A DNA stretch of 64,000 bases from Kamptonema sp. UHCC 0994 (GTDB lineage Bacteria; Cyanobacteriota; Cyanobacteriia; Cyanobacteriales; Microcoleaceae), in contig NZ_JARFTR010000065.1 of assembly GCF_029167235.1 (NCBI RefSeq), forward strand, positions 1 through 64,000, given 5' to 3'. The notes beneath the pieces were generated by a model. The model saw only the letters and a list, made by a program, of their open reading frames with translations. It had not been told where the DNA came from and made no database searches. A program made the position numbers and the translations under genes. Below, in pieces: positions 13,401 to 20,992 of this stretch (position 1 is the first letter of the stretch; each line of letters begins with the position of its first letter).

Positions 13401-13814
13401 GATTTTAATCGGATTAAATTTTTAGGGCAAACTAAAACGGAGGAAGAACATCGGGCGATTTATTATGTAGCTGACGTGCTGTTGGATTCTTATCCTTACA
13501 ATGGTGGAACTCATAATTTAGAGGCTTTGTGGGCTAATTTACCAGTGGTAACGAGAGCGGGTAATCAGTATCTATCGCGGATGGGTTACGCATTTTTGAA
13601 GAGTGTAAATCTTGATGTGGGTGTAGCTTGGAATTGGGAAGAATATACTCAATGGGGGATTAAATTTGGTCGAGATGCTGCTTTCAGAAATGCAGTGCGG
13701 GAACATTTAGTCCGTTCTAAGCAACCAGAGAATTTAGCGCCGTTGTGGAATCCGAAGAAGTTGGCACAGCAGATGTATGAGGTGTTTCAAGAGCTTTTAG
13801 CTAAGCAGGTTTAA
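10425..13814 (+). CDS. TPR-SPINDLY (O-GlcNAc transferase-like) glycosyltransferase
   Basis: A ~1129-aa protein (an in-frame GTG at 10407 would add six residues). The N-terminal ~700 residues are about fifteen TPR units such as AYLTMGNAFHSQEQLEMAIHAY, interrupted near residues 230-300 by a Gln/Glu-rich linker. The C-terminal ~400 residues form the GT41 catalytic domain, starting with IGFLSKHFRRHSVG and ending with LLDSYPYNGGTHNLEALW, the nucleotide-sugar site of SPINDLY/OGT enzymes. Bacterial relatives glycosylate proteins or surface polymers; the acceptor is not known. The TPRs probably bind it. A hairpin follows the stop. Confidence 0.88.
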   Translation: MITKSLVNLEAAQAHFNKANWLKEAGKLDAAADNYQKAISFNVEDAETHRKLAEVYILKGQLDSAIASCKFALKVKPDFAPAYLTMGNAFHSQEQLEMAIHAYSQALEIDPNFAEAHANLGSMYYKLGRLDEAANSYKKALANNPNLASVLLMLGNILQQQEDLGAAIACYQKSIALQPGLLRNYYKLGEALTKSNNVDAAIACYQKVLKLQPGDGEATDKLSSLQQLKSQEEPKNSQNDERTKGQFLELEQEGEGQQQKPVKQDEEYGLQPSSLNLPQTTQDLSLNQPFETADETAEQVSSFNFNPPEQVAKFQEVEEYKKRAEAYLLQGNFREAIASCQLALKIRPDFIQAYVTLGNALQGQGKMDAAIRAYEQALEFEPNYAEVRANIGSMYFKMGHLEKAIVYYQQAIALKPDLAGVYWNLGKVFQKQGKSAEAIAYFQKTSDINPHVVGADFHFNLANTLLNEGKRDEAIQSYQRAIAVKPDWAEAYANIGSARMQQGNLEEAIQYYRKAIAIKPQLEALHFNIANALLHQGKYDQAVSNYQEAIKHKPDWPDAIANMGNAFSMQGKLEEAIATYQQALVYKPDWAEVYCRMGHIQKQDRPGESIGYFEKAIELNPYFSEAHQQLCDLLSHSSNLAGARKVADKYCEYCGESVPVMSATAYVFSYLQSGVSELALQKLIEIEKLSYQSCENFSVIDIKLLYEIFLFAVSHLRDDREANANFYRLIAQEYYKKAVPQRQIDRKPKPSNYPIKQRHLRIGFLSKHFRRHSVGWCSEALIRELTKITPHVHLYVTGKLQKDEVTERFEQMAGKFYWPKKYPNGFADGGELLEEVSQDNLDILVDLDSMTVPTNVEILYYYPASVCVSWLGFDAPYLSDKHYFLCDKYTHPAGVEKHYIEQLVRLPECSVAIGGLQSVSVDRNALRNSLGIGLDQMTYLCVAPGRKTNPEMLRAQVKILKEVPDSLLIRKGQGDPEVIHASYRQECDTQGVDFNRIKFLGQTKTEEEHRAIYYVADVLLDSYPYNGGTHNLEALWANLPVVTRAGNQYLSRMGYAFLKSVNLDVGVAWNWEEYTQWGIKFGRDAAFRNAVREHLVRSKQPENLAPLWNPKKLAQQMYEVFQELLAKQV

Positions 13815-13824
13815 TCAACTATAG

Positions 13825-13846
13825 GGTGGGCAATGCCCACCTTATT
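13825..13846 (+). terminator. Probable terminator hairpin
   Basis: GGTGGGCA/TGCCCACC forms a perfect stem 10 nt after the glycosyltransferase stop and is followed by CTTATTAATT. The same hairpin type is also a common dispersed repeat in cyanobacteria, so the terminator role is moderate. Confidence 0.5.
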
Positions 13847-13964
13847 AATTGGCAAGTACAGGTTGGCAAACGAGCAAATACACTCAACGATATTTTGTTA
13901 TAGTTGGTGTGTAAGTCGAACATTTTTAGAAATAAAAATTGCGAGCACAGCAAGAGGTAAATAA

Positions 13965-14525
13965 GTGAATAGAGAAAATACTGATAGCAGAAAAAACACT
14001 CTAAGGGAAATTTTTGAAAAAGAATTAGTAGAGTTTCTGGACACAAGCAACGACCTGAGAGAATTTATGCCAGAGCAGAGAATCGTTTGTGTAGATTTGG
14101 AATGGAACCATAACGAGACAGATATTTTACCTCCAGAAATAGTCAGACCCCCTCAGAATTTACCTAAAAATATCCTCAATACTTTTGAACGTCACCTCTG
14201 GTATTCCCGACATAACATCAGCGATATTTATCTGCTGAAATTTCCTGTTGATGGTCAAGATGCTTTTTTCTTCATTATTTCGGGACACTGCCACGATAGC
14301 TGGGATAATAGTTGTCTGTTAGTTGAGATATTGGATGAACAAGGCGAATCATTAGGATCTGGCGACATTTTGTATAGGTGGGAAGAGGGGCACATTAAGT
14401 GGATGGATCGACAGCTAGACGGTAGAGACTACTACAAGACAGCACCTCCTTGGGATGGATATCTGCCGCCAGAAGATTATTCTTACCGTAACTGGGTCAT
14501 ACCTATCTTCTGGTCAGAGGAGTAA
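13965..14525 (+). CDS. Hypothetical protein
   Basis: This 186-aa acidic, Trp-rich soluble protein has a GTG start preceded by AAGAGG at about 9 nt. Recognisable stretches include RIVCVDLEWNHNETD near residue 43 and a C-terminal YRNWVIPIFW. No signal peptide, membrane helix or family motif is evident. It is followed closely by two small ORFs and may begin a three-gene operon. Confidence 0.6.
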   Translation: MNRENTDSRKNTLREIFEKELVEFLDTSNDLREFMPEQRIVCVDLEWNHNETDILPPEIVRPPQNLPKNILNTFERHLWYSRHNISDIYLLKFPVDGQDAFFFIISGHCHDSWDNSCLLVEILDEQGESLGSGDILYRWEEGHIKWMDRQLDGRDYYKTAPPWDGYLPPEDYSYRNWVIPIFWSEE

Positions 14526-14550
14526 ACACAAAACTTAAAATAGGTTAAAT

Positions 14551-14895
14551 ATGGCTGAGTTACCAGATGAAACCATTACAATTATTTTAGAATTAGAGCG
14601 CCGACTTGTAAAGCTCATCAATCAGGCTGGTGCAACAGAACTAACTGTTTTTGAGAGATATGGAGAAACATTAGTAACAGCTTCTGCACTAGAGCAACTG
14701 ACAAACATCAGAGAACGAGCTACATCTTCCTATTCTCGACTTTCTAACCTGCTGCTGCGAATTTCTGAATTTCAATTCATCGCTCCTCCTGCTACAATAG
14801 AATTGCTTGCTCGAACGATTGAACAAGCCGAAGCTACAGCCGAAGCTGGAGAAGCTACTGTCGGAGAAGCTAAAAGTGATTGGAACTTACTATGA
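14551..14895 (+). CDS. Hypothetical helical protein
   Basis: The 114-aa protein is predicted to be almost wholly alpha-helical, with a C-terminal Ala/Glu-rich repeat (AEATAEAGEATVGEA). It starts 25 nt after the preceding gene and its stop overlaps the ATG of the next (ATGA), so the two are coupled. No family recognised. Confidence 0.6.
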   Translation: MAELPDETITIILELERRLVKLINQAGATELTVFERYGETLVTASALEQLTNIRERATSSYSRLSNLLLRISEFQFIAPPATIELLARTIEQAEATAEAGEATVGEAKSDWNLL

Positions 14896-15101
14896 CTCAA
14901 CAACCGCAACTTCCAGATCCAGAAAAAGTCAAGCAGACAGTTGCTAAAATGCGCGAAGTTTGCCGCCAGTTTGACAGTCTAAATTTTGCACTTGATGAAC
15001 TGATTGCCTTGATTGAAGCAGATATTCGGAATAGCCCTCTGACAGCTTATCGTTTAGGGAAAATCAAGTCTTTCTCTCAGTCTGTCGAGTCAGAAACTTA
15101 A
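14892..15101 (+). CDS. Hypothetical small helical protein
   Basis: A 69-aa protein whose ATG overlaps the upstream stop by 4 nt. It is helical and acidic, with LNFALDELIALIEADI in the middle. The coupling suggests it works with the 114-aa protein, for example as a heteromeric helical bundle. Function unknown. Confidence 0.6.
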   Translation: MTQQPQLPDPEKVKQTVAKMREVCRQFDSLNFALDELIALIEADIRNSPLTAYRLGKIKSFSQSVESET

Positions 15102-15300
15102 GTAGATGTTCCTCGATCCGCATGGAGGTACAAACTTACTTTTTTACCCATTATCATAGTTGCGCTGCCATCAAAAATGAATCTAAAATGAATCAATTAT
15201 GAATAAACAATGATGAAATTATTCAACTTGAATACCCTTACCAAATACTCTAAAAAACTGCTTTACATTCCCAAATATATATAGTATGATAATTCCATGC

Positions 15301-15445
15301 TGAAGGGGAGTAGCTGCTGGCACCAAACAAACCAGCCCACCTGAGTCAACATACTGGCGTTAAGCCTGGTTCAGGTGACAAATTAGCCGATCGTCCTTAG
15401 TCTAACGACAAGGAAAAAGACAGCAATTTGCAAGCGAGACTTTCA
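15301..15445 (+). promoter_or_regulatory. yybP-ykoY manganese riboswitch
   Basis: The leader contains the family hallmarks: GGGGAGTAGC at 15305-15314, GTCAACATACTGG at about 15345-15357 and GCAAGCGAGACTTTCAC at the 3' end. P1 pairs TGAAGG (15301-15306) with CTTTCA (15440-15445). Members of this class bind Mn2+ through loops L1 and L3 and switch on Mn efflux genes. It lies directly upstream of a GDT1-family transporter, the usual partner. A 9-bp hairpin (15463-15471 with 15492-15500) and a second one (15500-15506 with 15520-15526) next to the ribosome binding site form a plausible expression platform. Confidence 0.87.
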
Positions 15446-15538
15446 CTAAGTTCACATCAAAGGTGAGCTTGGTGGAGTATTGCCCTCTCATCAAGCTCAC
15501 TCAGATAGCCACAATAAAAATCTGAGGAGATTGAGAGA

Positions 15539-16159
15539 GTGTTAACAGCATTTACTGCCGGTCTATTATTAATTACCATTTCTGAATTAGGCGATAAAAC
15601 ATTCTTTATAGCCGTCATTCTAGCAATGCGGCATTCGCGAAGGTTAGTGTTTGTAGGAGCCACCGCCGCCTTAGCAGCTATGACAGTATTATCTGTTTTA
15701 GTTGGTCAAGCCGTCTCACTATTACCGCAGAATTACATTCACTTCGCCGAAATAGCTCTGTTTTCTTGCTTCGGCTTAAAACTGCTGTACGATGCCAAAA
15801 ATATGCCCGCGAAATGCGATCGCGAAGAAGTACAGGAAGCAGAAGAAGCGGTAAATCAAGTGCGTGCCTTTAAATGGTTGCCAGCAGGAAGTAAATTAGC
15901 TGTTATTCTCAAAACCTTTGTACTAACATTTATAGCAGAATGGGGCGATCGCACCCAAATAGCAACCATCGCCCTCGCCGCTTCTAACAATGCCATTGGT
16001 GTAACACTTGGAGCCATTTTAGGACACGCCATCTGTGCTGCGATCGCAGTTATCGGGGGACGCATCATCGCCGGTCGAATTTCCGAACGTACAATCACCG
16101 CCTTGGGGGGATGCCTTTTCTTAGTTTTCGGTACACTTGCTTGGTTAGAGGGAGCTTAG
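15539..16159 (+). CDS. mnx: GDT1/UPF0016-family manganese exporter
   Basis: This 206-aa membrane protein has six predicted helices in two homologous halves, each opening with the family motif: SELGDKTF (about residue 15) and AEWGDRTQ (about 128). The acidic residues of these motifs bind the cation. The cyanobacterial homologue Mnx exports Mn2+ from the cytoplasm to the thylakoid lumen, protecting the cytosol and feeding photosystem II. The start is GTG with GAGGAGA upstream. The Mn riboswitch in the leader supports the substrate assignment. Confidence 0.9.
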   Translation: MLTAFTAGLLLITISELGDKTFFIAVILAMRHSRRLVFVGATAALAAMTVLSVLVGQAVSLLPQNYIHFAEIALFSCFGLKLLYDAKNMPAKCDREEVQEAEEAVNQVRAFKWLPAGSKLAVILKTFVLTFIAEWGDRTQIATIALAASNNAIGVTLGAILGHAICAAIAVIGGRIIAGRISERTITALGGCLFLVFGTLAWLEGA

Positions 16160-16168
16160 AAAGTCAAT

Positions 16169-16225
16169 TGTTAACGGTTAACAGTTAACAGTTAACCGTT
16201 AACAGTTAACCGTTAACAGTTAACG
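16169..16225. repeat. Tandem GTTAACA-type heptads
   Basis: Seven or so head-to-tail copies of GTTAACA/GTTAACC separate the convergent exporter and TPR genes. The same family of repeats lies at 659-708. Confidence 0.75.
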
Positions 16226-16237
16226 GAACGACTCAAA

Positions 16238-17155
16238 TTAATTCTTTTCAGCAGGCGAAGCTTGAGGAGTCGGAGATGACGTTTCAGGAGCACTTGTAGG
16301 CGAACTCGTAGGCGAAGGAGTCCCAGCAGCTAACTGCTTAATTTGGTCTTTAAAATTAGCAGGAGCCAACTCAGTAGCCTTAGCAAAAAGTCCTTCCGCA
16401 TCTTCAGTTTTCCCCTGTTCTTTCAAAACAATTGCCTTAGCCAAAACCGGGCGAAAATCTTTAGGATCGGTCTTAATTCCCTCATCGTAAATCACGATCG
16501 CCTCATCAAAACGCTTCTGCTCAGCATAAACCTGACCCAAAATCAACTGCACCGAAGTGACATCAACACTCCCAGCCTTCGCCTGATTTGCAGCCGGAGC
16601 CGCCTTCAGAGTATCTTGTAACAACCCGATCGCCGCTTCCGGCCGTTGCTGCTTGAGCAACAAATTCACCAACCCTTGCAAAGCCTTAACGTCCCCAGGC
16701 GCAACCGTCAGCACCGAGCGGTAAGCTTGAGCAGCACCTTCGCGATCGCCAGCATACTCCTTAGCCTGCGCCAACAAAATCGAATACTCCACATTTTCAG
16801 GATTCAGCTTCGACAATCTTTCCAGAGGCGTAATTACATCCTTAATCTCCCCCTGTTTAGCCTGAAGCAATTCCAGGCGCACCTGCAACAGGCCCCGCAG
16901 AGCCGTCACATTATCCGGTTCCCGTTGCAAAACCAACTCATAACCCCGTGCCTGACCTTGTAAATCCGATTGCTTCGCCGTAGTCGTTTGTGTTGGTGAA
17001 GGCGAAGGCGAACTCGATGCCTGATTCGCCTTCACAATACTATCCACAATCGGAGCAATAGAAAAACCCACAAAGGCGACGATCGACAGCACCATCACCA
17101 CACTAATCAAACCGCGACGCTTTCCTACCATCTCACTAGACCCCCACAACCGCAA
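16238..17155 (-). CDS. Membrane-anchored TPR protein
   Basis: The 305-aa protein has one N-terminal transmembrane helix (about residues 15-35), a Ser/Pro/Thr-rich linker, roughly five TPR units (for example YELVLQREPDNVTALRGLLQVRL and RPVLAKAIVLKEQGKTEDAEGLFAKAT) and a low-complexity Pro/Ser/Thr tail. It is probably anchored in the cytoplasmic or thylakoid membrane as an assembly scaffold. The partner is unknown. Its 3' end meets the exporter gene across a repeat tract. Confidence 0.8.
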   Translation of the reverse strand: MRLWGSSEMVGKRRGLISVVMVLSIVAFVGFSIAPIVDSIVKANQASSSPSPSPTQTTTAKQSDLQGQARGYELVLQREPDNVTALRGLLQVRLELLQAKQGEIKDVITPLERLSKLNPENVEYSILLAQAKEYAGDREGAAQAYRSVLTVAPGDVKALQGLVNLLLKQQRPEAAIGLLQDTLKAAPAANQAKAGSVDVTSVQLILGQVYAEQKRFDEAIVIYDEGIKTDPKDFRPVLAKAIVLKEQGKTEDAEGLFAKATELAPANFKDQIKQLAAGTPSPTSSPTSAPETSSPTPQASPAEKN

Positions 17156-17628
17156 TGGTTCTCAATTTCAAAGCTCCAACTGACAAAACAGCGTTTTGCT
17201 TGCAGCTAATATGGTAACAGGCCCACAAGTCTACTCAGCGAATCAACCTTGACTTACAACCCTGCCACTTACCATTCGGTAAAGCAGGAGAGTCTAGTGT
17301 AGTTTTGTCTAGCTGTGAAATTGCCGAACTATGCGGATCAGCCCGTTAGGCAATTGAATTTAAGTACAATAGCCAGTGAAGGTCGTGACGCTACTAGCTA
17401 ACAACTCCCGCTCAAGGCAATCAACTAAAAATGCACTCAGTAAGTCCTCAACCCTTTGATATCAAAGATTTTGGGAATTTACAGCACCATCGAGTTGACA
17501 GTCCTTGAGCTAAAAGTTAACAGGCCGGGAGACATGAGGCGCAAGCCCCAAGTCCTCCGCTAGTGGCATTTCAAACAGTTTCTTCCTAAGTTCCCAAAAG
17601 GGATGTGTCTCCGCTGCAAGGAGTTTTT
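17156..17628. other. Intergenic region with divergent promoters
   Basis: About 470 nt without an ORF, between two divergently read genes. TACAAT near 17366 could be a -10 box. AAGGAG at 17617-17622 is the ribosome binding site of the next gene. Confidence 0.35.
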
Positions 17629-18906
17629 ATGAACCGCTCCCCGAACCGCTCTTCCAAATCGTCCAAGTCTACTCCCTCTCAAAAAGAGAATCTAAGCGAG
17701 CAGATTGTCAATCTGATTAAAGCTCCTACCCAGCCACCAGAGTCAGCAGCCGAGAGTCCTGTACCCTCAGCGCCTGCTACACCTGTGCCTGTCGAGCCCC
17801 CTGAACCCCCAGCATCAACAGAAGCGCTTTCCTCAACGGAAAAGCTGCAAAAGCCCCGTCGGCTAGTCCCAATAGTGCAAATAACACCAAAGGACGCTGA
17901 ATCTGTAGCAACGGCTTCAGGAAAAACAGCACCAAAGGAAAAATCCGGCGATGCCCCCGCGCCCTCCGATCCTGTTAGCGATCGCCAAACTGCACCGGCC
18001 TCAGAGCCAATTGCAGCCGACGCTACCGCTAACGACGAGCCACAAGGCGATCCCACAGCCGGGGCAATGCGGCAACACCCAATTCCCCCGCCCAGCGAAC
18101 CCAGACAGTACCGAGCCGTTGGCTTAGTCCGGGGGCGCTACGCTGCGTCAGAAGAGCAATTCACGCGAGGTACTCTCACCGCCTCCGACGGCACACCAAT
18201 CGACGCAGTTTTACTGGGTCGAGTTATGAGTTTAGTGAAAAATCACCTGAACTTAGAACAAGAACACCTCTGGGTTGTCTATCCCCGCACCCGACAGCAA
18301 GACGGCAACTTGCACGCCCAGATCATGGGCGTTTGGGAGCCGGAAACGCTTAAAAAACCGATTGATGCGTCCTCAGAGGAAGAGAACACAGCACCAGAGG
18401 AAAATCAAGAGGAGGTAAGCAGCGAAGAATCCCCCGAATCCTTCCCGCCGTCCCACATCAATGTTGAAAATGGCTATTTTTCTATTCGAGGCGAGGTGAT
18501 TTATCAATCCCAAGAGGACGAAAAATATGTCATCGTCAAGATTAAGCAAGCCCCCCGCAAGGATGGGGAGACGATGAAGTTTTTTAAGTTGAAACTCTCT
18601 GGGGATTTAGCAACAAAGGCAGTCGGCCATTTTTGGGACTTCCACGTACAGTTGCAAGCTGAGAAACTTTTGATTCAAGAGGGCAATAATATTGGCCCTA
18701 TGCCTGTTAAGAAAAAGCCATTCAACAAGGCTGGTGGTGGCGGTTTTAAAGGCAAGCGTGCCTTTGTTCCCCCGAAGAGAGATCCAGACGCACCGCGTCC
18801 AGCTCCTCCTACGCGCAAACCGGCAGCGGTAGCAGCCGAAGCGCCTCCCCCTCGCAAGGAACCCCTTAGCAAGCCTGTCAAGAAGCCCAAGCCTACGGAG
18901 GAGTGA
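17629..18906 (+). CDS. Conserved cyanobacterial hypothetical protein, Pro-rich
   Basis: This protein of about 425 aa has a disordered Pro/Ala/Ser-rich N-terminal half. A folded core spans about residues 160-240 (RQYRAVGLVRGRYAASEEQF, GTPIDAVLLGRVMSLVKNHL) and about 280-350 (YFSIRGEVIYQSQEDEKYVIVKIKQ). A basic, Gly/Pro-rich tail ends in poly-basic repeats. The ATG at 17629 is chosen because AAGGAG precedes it; an upstream in-frame ATG-like start is unsupported. The basic tail suggests nucleic-acid binding, but no known domain is visible. Confidence 0.7.
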   Translation: MNRSPNRSSKSSKSTPSQKENLSEQIVNLIKAPTQPPESAAESPVPSAPATPVPVEPPEPPASTEALSSTEKLQKPRRLVPIVQITPKDAESVATASGKTAPKEKSGDAPAPSDPVSDRQTAPASEPIAADATANDEPQGDPTAGAMRQHPIPPPSEPRQYRAVGLVRGRYAASEEQFTRGTLTASDGTPIDAVLLGRVMSLVKNHLNLEQEHLWVVYPRTRQQDGNLHAQIMGVWEPETLKKPIDASSEEENTAPEENQEEVSSEESPESFPPSHINVENGYFSIRGEVIYQSQEDEKYVIVKIKQAPRKDGETMKFFKLKLSGDLATKAVGHFWDFHVQLQAEKLLIQEGNNIGPMPVKKKPFNKAGGGGFKGKRAFVPPKRDPDAPRPAPPTRKPAAVAAEAPPPRKEPLSKPVKKPKPTEE

Positions 18907-19050
18907 GCGGGAGAGGGGGAGATGGGGAGCGGGAGCGGGGGAGATGGGGAGATGGAAGTGGAAAGACGAAGATTTCTCCTCTGCTCCTTTCTGCTCCTCT
19001 GCTCCCCACCTCTCCCGCTCCCCCGCTCCCCTGCGGCGATCAAACCGAAT
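18907..19050. repeat. Purine-rich/pyrimidine-rich inverted low-complexity tract
   Basis: A GGGAGAGGGGGAGATGGGG-type block is followed by a CTCCTCTGCTCCCC-type block. They are roughly complementary and could form a long hairpin after the upstream gene. Confidence 0.6.
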
Positions 19051-19080
19051 CTAAAGGTCTAATCTCTATGAAGTACACCC

Positions 19081-19146
19081 CAGAAACCGGGTTTCTTCGC
19101 TTATTTATCGCCAGAAATCGGTTTTATTCAAGAAACCCGGTTTCTC
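19081..19146. repeat. AGAAACCGGGTTTCT repeat pair
   Basis: Two inverted copies of the near-palindrome AGAAACCGGGTTTCT, with a third degraded one between them, lie in the 3' flank. Related copies are at 26778-26847 and 61562-61712. Confidence 0.75.
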
Positions 19147-19246
19147 TGTACCTCACTTACCTTATTAGTTAAAAGATTTACTTTTTAGTTTTTAATAACG
19201 AATTAACATCAAGAACTTAGCTGATTTTACAACCTGAATTGTCATT

Positions 19247-19858
19247 ATGGTTGAACTCCTAGCCGCCTTGTCTGCGTCTGCGGCGGGGGGTATGAGAATA
19301 GCCCTACCCCTCCTTTTAATTGGTCTGTTACGGAGCGACAATCTGTGGTCGCAAGTGCCCTTGTTGTCTCGCCTCCACCCCCAAGTCGTAGTAGGAGTCT
19401 TAGTAAGTTGGTCGCTGTTTGAGCTATTCGCTTCCAAAAATCTTTTAGGTCAGCGCATTCTACAAATTTTTCAGCTCTTTTTGAGTCCGATTGTGGGAGC
19501 AATTATGGGAGTGGCGATCGCACAAGTGACGCTCATAGACGATAATCCTGCTTATAGTTGGCTAATTTGGATCATTGCTATCGTCGGCGGTTTGTTGGCA
19601 CTGGTGTTACAACTGGTTCAAGTCGGTTGGTTCTATCGATTGCGGGGTTTACCCATCTGGGTGATTTTTGCCCAAGATACTCTCTGCATCTCTTTAGTTC
19701 TCTTTGCCTTTGATGCGCCCAGACAAGGTGGATTAATTGCTTTAATGTTACTATGGTTTGCAATTCGCAGTTCTAAAGAATGGTATCGCTGGTATAGAGC
19801 CCAGAGAAAACCAGGAGGGAGAGGGAACCCCCGCCGACATAAAAGAAATCCCGATTAA
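19247..19858 (+). CDS. DUF4126 membrane protein
   Basis: A 203-aa integral membrane protein opening with LLAALSASAAGGMRIALPLLLIGLL and carrying VVVGVLVSWSLFELFASK, which match the DUF4126 family. Four to five transmembrane helices are evident, followed by a basic C-terminal tail. Function of the family is unknown. It stands alone. Confidence 0.85.
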   Translation: MVELLAALSASAAGGMRIALPLLLIGLLRSDNLWSQVPLLSRLHPQVVVGVLVSWSLFELFASKNLLGQRILQIFQLFLSPIVGAIMGVAIAQVTLIDDNPAYSWLIWIIAIVGGLLALVLQLVQVGWFYRLRGLPIWVIFAQDTLCISLVLFAFDAPRQGGLIALMLLWFAIRSSKEWYRWYRAQRKPGGRGNPRRHKRNPD

Positions 19859-19903
19859 GCCGATCCCGTTCATCAGTGGGGTGGCGATCGCCTTCAAGTT
19901 TGA

Positions 19904-19998
19904 GTTATAGCAACCGCTTTCAGCGGTTAGGGGCTAGGGGCTAGGGGCTAGGGACTAGGGACTAGGGAAAGAAGGGAAAGAAGGGAAAGAAGGGAATA
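19904..19998. repeat. AACCGCTTTCAGCGGTT hairpin plus GGGGCTA/GAAGGGAAA tandems, left copy
   Basis: The sequence TATAGCAACCGCTTTCAGCG is followed by GGTTAGGGGCTAGGGG tandems and GAAGGGAAA tandems. A shorter direct copy lies at 20889-20945 beyond the SDR gene. Confidence 0.8.
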
Positions 19999-20041
19999 GA
20001 TCTCAGCTAATTATCCAATTTCTCAACGCAAGTATCGAAAT

Positions 20042-20785
20042 ATGAACCACAGACTCAAAAATAAACGCGCACTTATTACCGGAGGCAGTCGTGGCATTGG
20101 GGCCGCGATCGTCAAGCGTTTAGCTAGTGAAGGCGCTGATGTCGCCCTCACCTATACCAGTTCGCCCGATCGGGCGAACGAAATCGTGCAGGCGGTGCAG
20201 GCGCTAGGTGTCCGGGCTTTGGCAATCCAAGCTGACAGCGCCGAAGCCAGCGCGGTGGTAGCTGCTGTTGAGCGCACGGTGTCCGAGTTGGGAGGCATTG
20301 ATATCCTTGTCAATAATGCAGGCGTACTGGCGATCGCCCCCATCGACGATTTCACCCTCGCAGACTTCGATCGAATCCTCGCCGTTAACGTGCGTGCCGT
20401 GTTTGTGGCGACGCAAGCCGCAGTCAAGCACATGAAAGAGGGGGGACGTATCATCAACATCGGCAGCACCAACGCCGAACGTATGCCCTTTGCTGGCGGC
20501 AGCGTTTATGCCATGAGCAAATCTGCTCTGCAAGGGCTGGTGCAAGGGCTCTCTCGTGACCTCGGCCCGCGCGGAATTACAATCAACAATGTGCAGCCAG
20601 GACCGATCGCTACGGACATGAATCCCTCGGAGGGTGAGTTTGCCGAGATACTCAAAAAGCAAATAGCGTTACTCCGCTACGGTACCGTCGAAGAGGTTGC
20701 GGGGATGGTCGCTTATCTAGCTAGTCCTGAGTCTGGTTACATTACTGGCGCAAACCTGATGATTGACGGAGGGTTCAGCGCATAA
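20042..20785 (+). CDS. Short-chain dehydrogenase/reductase (FabG-like)
   Basis: A 247-aa classical SDR: TGGSRGIG cofactor loop (residues 13-20), NNAG (about 92), Ser in INIGST (about 143) and the YAMSK catalytic pair (about 158). It ends with GANLMIDGGFSA, typical of NAD(P)H-dependent ketoreductases. Its G+C content is clearly higher than its neighbours', and it is flanked by direct repeats, which suggests acquisition. Substrate unknown; a free-standing 3-oxoacyl reductase-like enzyme is most likely. Confidence 0.9.
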   Translation: MNHRLKNKRALITGGSRGIGAAIVKRLASEGADVALTYTSSPDRANEIVQAVQALGVRALAIQADSAEASAVVAAVERTVSELGGIDILVNNAGVLAIAPIDDFTLADFDRILAVNVRAVFVATQAAVKHMKEGGRIINIGSTNAERMPFAGGSVYAMSKSALQGLVQGLSRDLGPRGITINNVQPGPIATDMNPSEGEFAEILKKQIALLRYGTVEEVAGMVAYLASPESGYITGANLMIDGGFSA

Positions 20786-20851
20786 CTGCCATAGGTGGAT
20801 ACGGAATTGACACTCCCACCCCTGAAGGGTTGGGATAGGCGCGGTCAAATT

Positions 20852-20945
20852 CTGTCATTGCGAGCCTTGCGAAGCAATCTCGTCAGGACTTATGGCAACC
20901 GCTTTCAGCGGTTAGGGGCTAGGGAAAGAAGGCAAAGAAGAGCAA
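20852..20945. repeat. CATTGCGAG...AAGCAATC element and right copy of the CAGCGGTT repeat
   Basis: GTCATTGCGAGCCTTGCGAA and AGCAATCTC (20852-20884) form a REP-like hairpin seen in many bacteria. Immediately after it comes TATGGCAACCGCTTTCAGCG plus GTTAGGGGCTAGGG, the direct copy of the repeat left of the SDR gene. Confidence 0.7.
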
Positions 20946-20992
20946 GAAGGGTAGAGGGGAAATTTCTGTCTTCCATCTCCTCCATCCCTTCA

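Noticed and set aside
17679-19043. Minus-strand ORFs opposite the Pro-rich protein gene
   Set aside because: They mirror the high-G+C coding strand and have low-complexity Ser/Gly composition without start signals.
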